A DNA stretch of 6,258 bases from Acidobacteriota bacterium. GTDB taxonomy: Bacteria > Acidobacteriota > Polarisedimenticolia > J045. Positions 6,161-6,258 of this stretch are shown here, piece after piece (the first letter of the stretch is position 1; each line of letters starts with the position of its first letter). Under the pieces are notes generated by a model. The model saw only the letters and a list, made by a program, of their open reading frames with translations, had not been told where the DNA came from and ran no database searches. The translations under genes were made by a program, and so were the position numbers. The stretch is taken from the NCBI GenBank assembly GCA_020350085.1, contig CP070706.1:1278089-1284346 (forward strand), given 5' to 3'.

Positions 6161-6258
6161 GACGTGGGGTTCAAAGTGGACTTCGGCCTGGACACGGGGA
6201 GCCCTGCCATGGTCCGCCGCATGGCCAAGGGACCGGCACCGGAGCGGTACCTGGCGCG
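6134..6258 (+). CDS. Internal fragment resembling a radical SAM protein, truncated at both ends
   Basis: On the plus strand the frame containing codon 6122 reads STDNLSRMHDVGFKVDFGLD and then TGSPAMVRRMAKGPAPERYL up to the window end. This resembles the part of (B12-binding-domain) radical SAM proteins after the SAM site, where a 'FGLDSGSP..M...MxK...PExYL' pattern is usual. The CxxxCxxC cluster motif would lie upstream and is missing, replaced by sequence that on the minus strand encodes the ATPase. The resemblance starts at about 6140-6146, where the ATPase similarity stops. The frame is open leftward but reads as a shadow there. With only about 40 residues, the family is a recognition-based guess. 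Confidence 0.5.

Overview
The window is GC-rich bacterial DNA, with nearly all recognisable coding on the minus strand, read from right to left. Family resemblance and codon use loosely suggest a Desulfobacterota/Myxococcota-like or other uncultured high-GC lineage. There is no 16S or other marker gene, so this is a weak inference. The short unexplained left flank and an abrupt homology break near the right end are what one would expect of a contig from an uncultured organism.

Region 1 (about 6258-5627). A partial P-loop ATPase of the ParA/MinD/CobQ type lies on the minus strand. Its family similarity stops sharply near 6145. From there to the window end the PLUS strand instead reads like an internal piece of a radical SAM protein. 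Both genes are truncated at the same point, so this is either a chimeric assembly/amplification junction or a real rearrangement.

Region 2 (5643-2968). A tight three-gene operon encodes a 2-oxoacid:ferredoxin oxidoreductase (Kor/Vor type). First comes a fused ferredoxin (two 4Fe-4S clusters) plus TPP-binding beta subunit, then the gamma subunit, then the alpha subunit (VorB/KorA). Together they would decarboxylate a 2-oxoacid (2-oxoglutarate or a branched-chain 2-oxoacid) to the acyl-CoA and pass electrons to ferredoxin. The reverse, reductive direction is also possible. The upstream ATPase overlaps the first subunit by 17 nt and probably belongs to the same transcript.

Region 3 (2747-473). 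After a gap of about 220 nt come a secreted alpha/beta-hydrolase esterase of the FrmB/antigen-85-like group and, 61 nt further on, a sulfatase-superfamily hydrolase. The latter has Thr where the formylglycine-forming Cys normally sits. The two may be co-transcribed. No functional link to the oxidoreductase is visible.

Region 4 (472-1). No confident gene. There is a weak terminator-like hairpin after the sulfatase and a minus-strand reading frame broken by one in-frame TGA.

Most of the window is ordinary metabolism. The points worth a second look are the 6145 junction, the ferredoxin-beta fusion, the ATPase linked to the oxidoreductase, and the altered sulfatase nucleophile.
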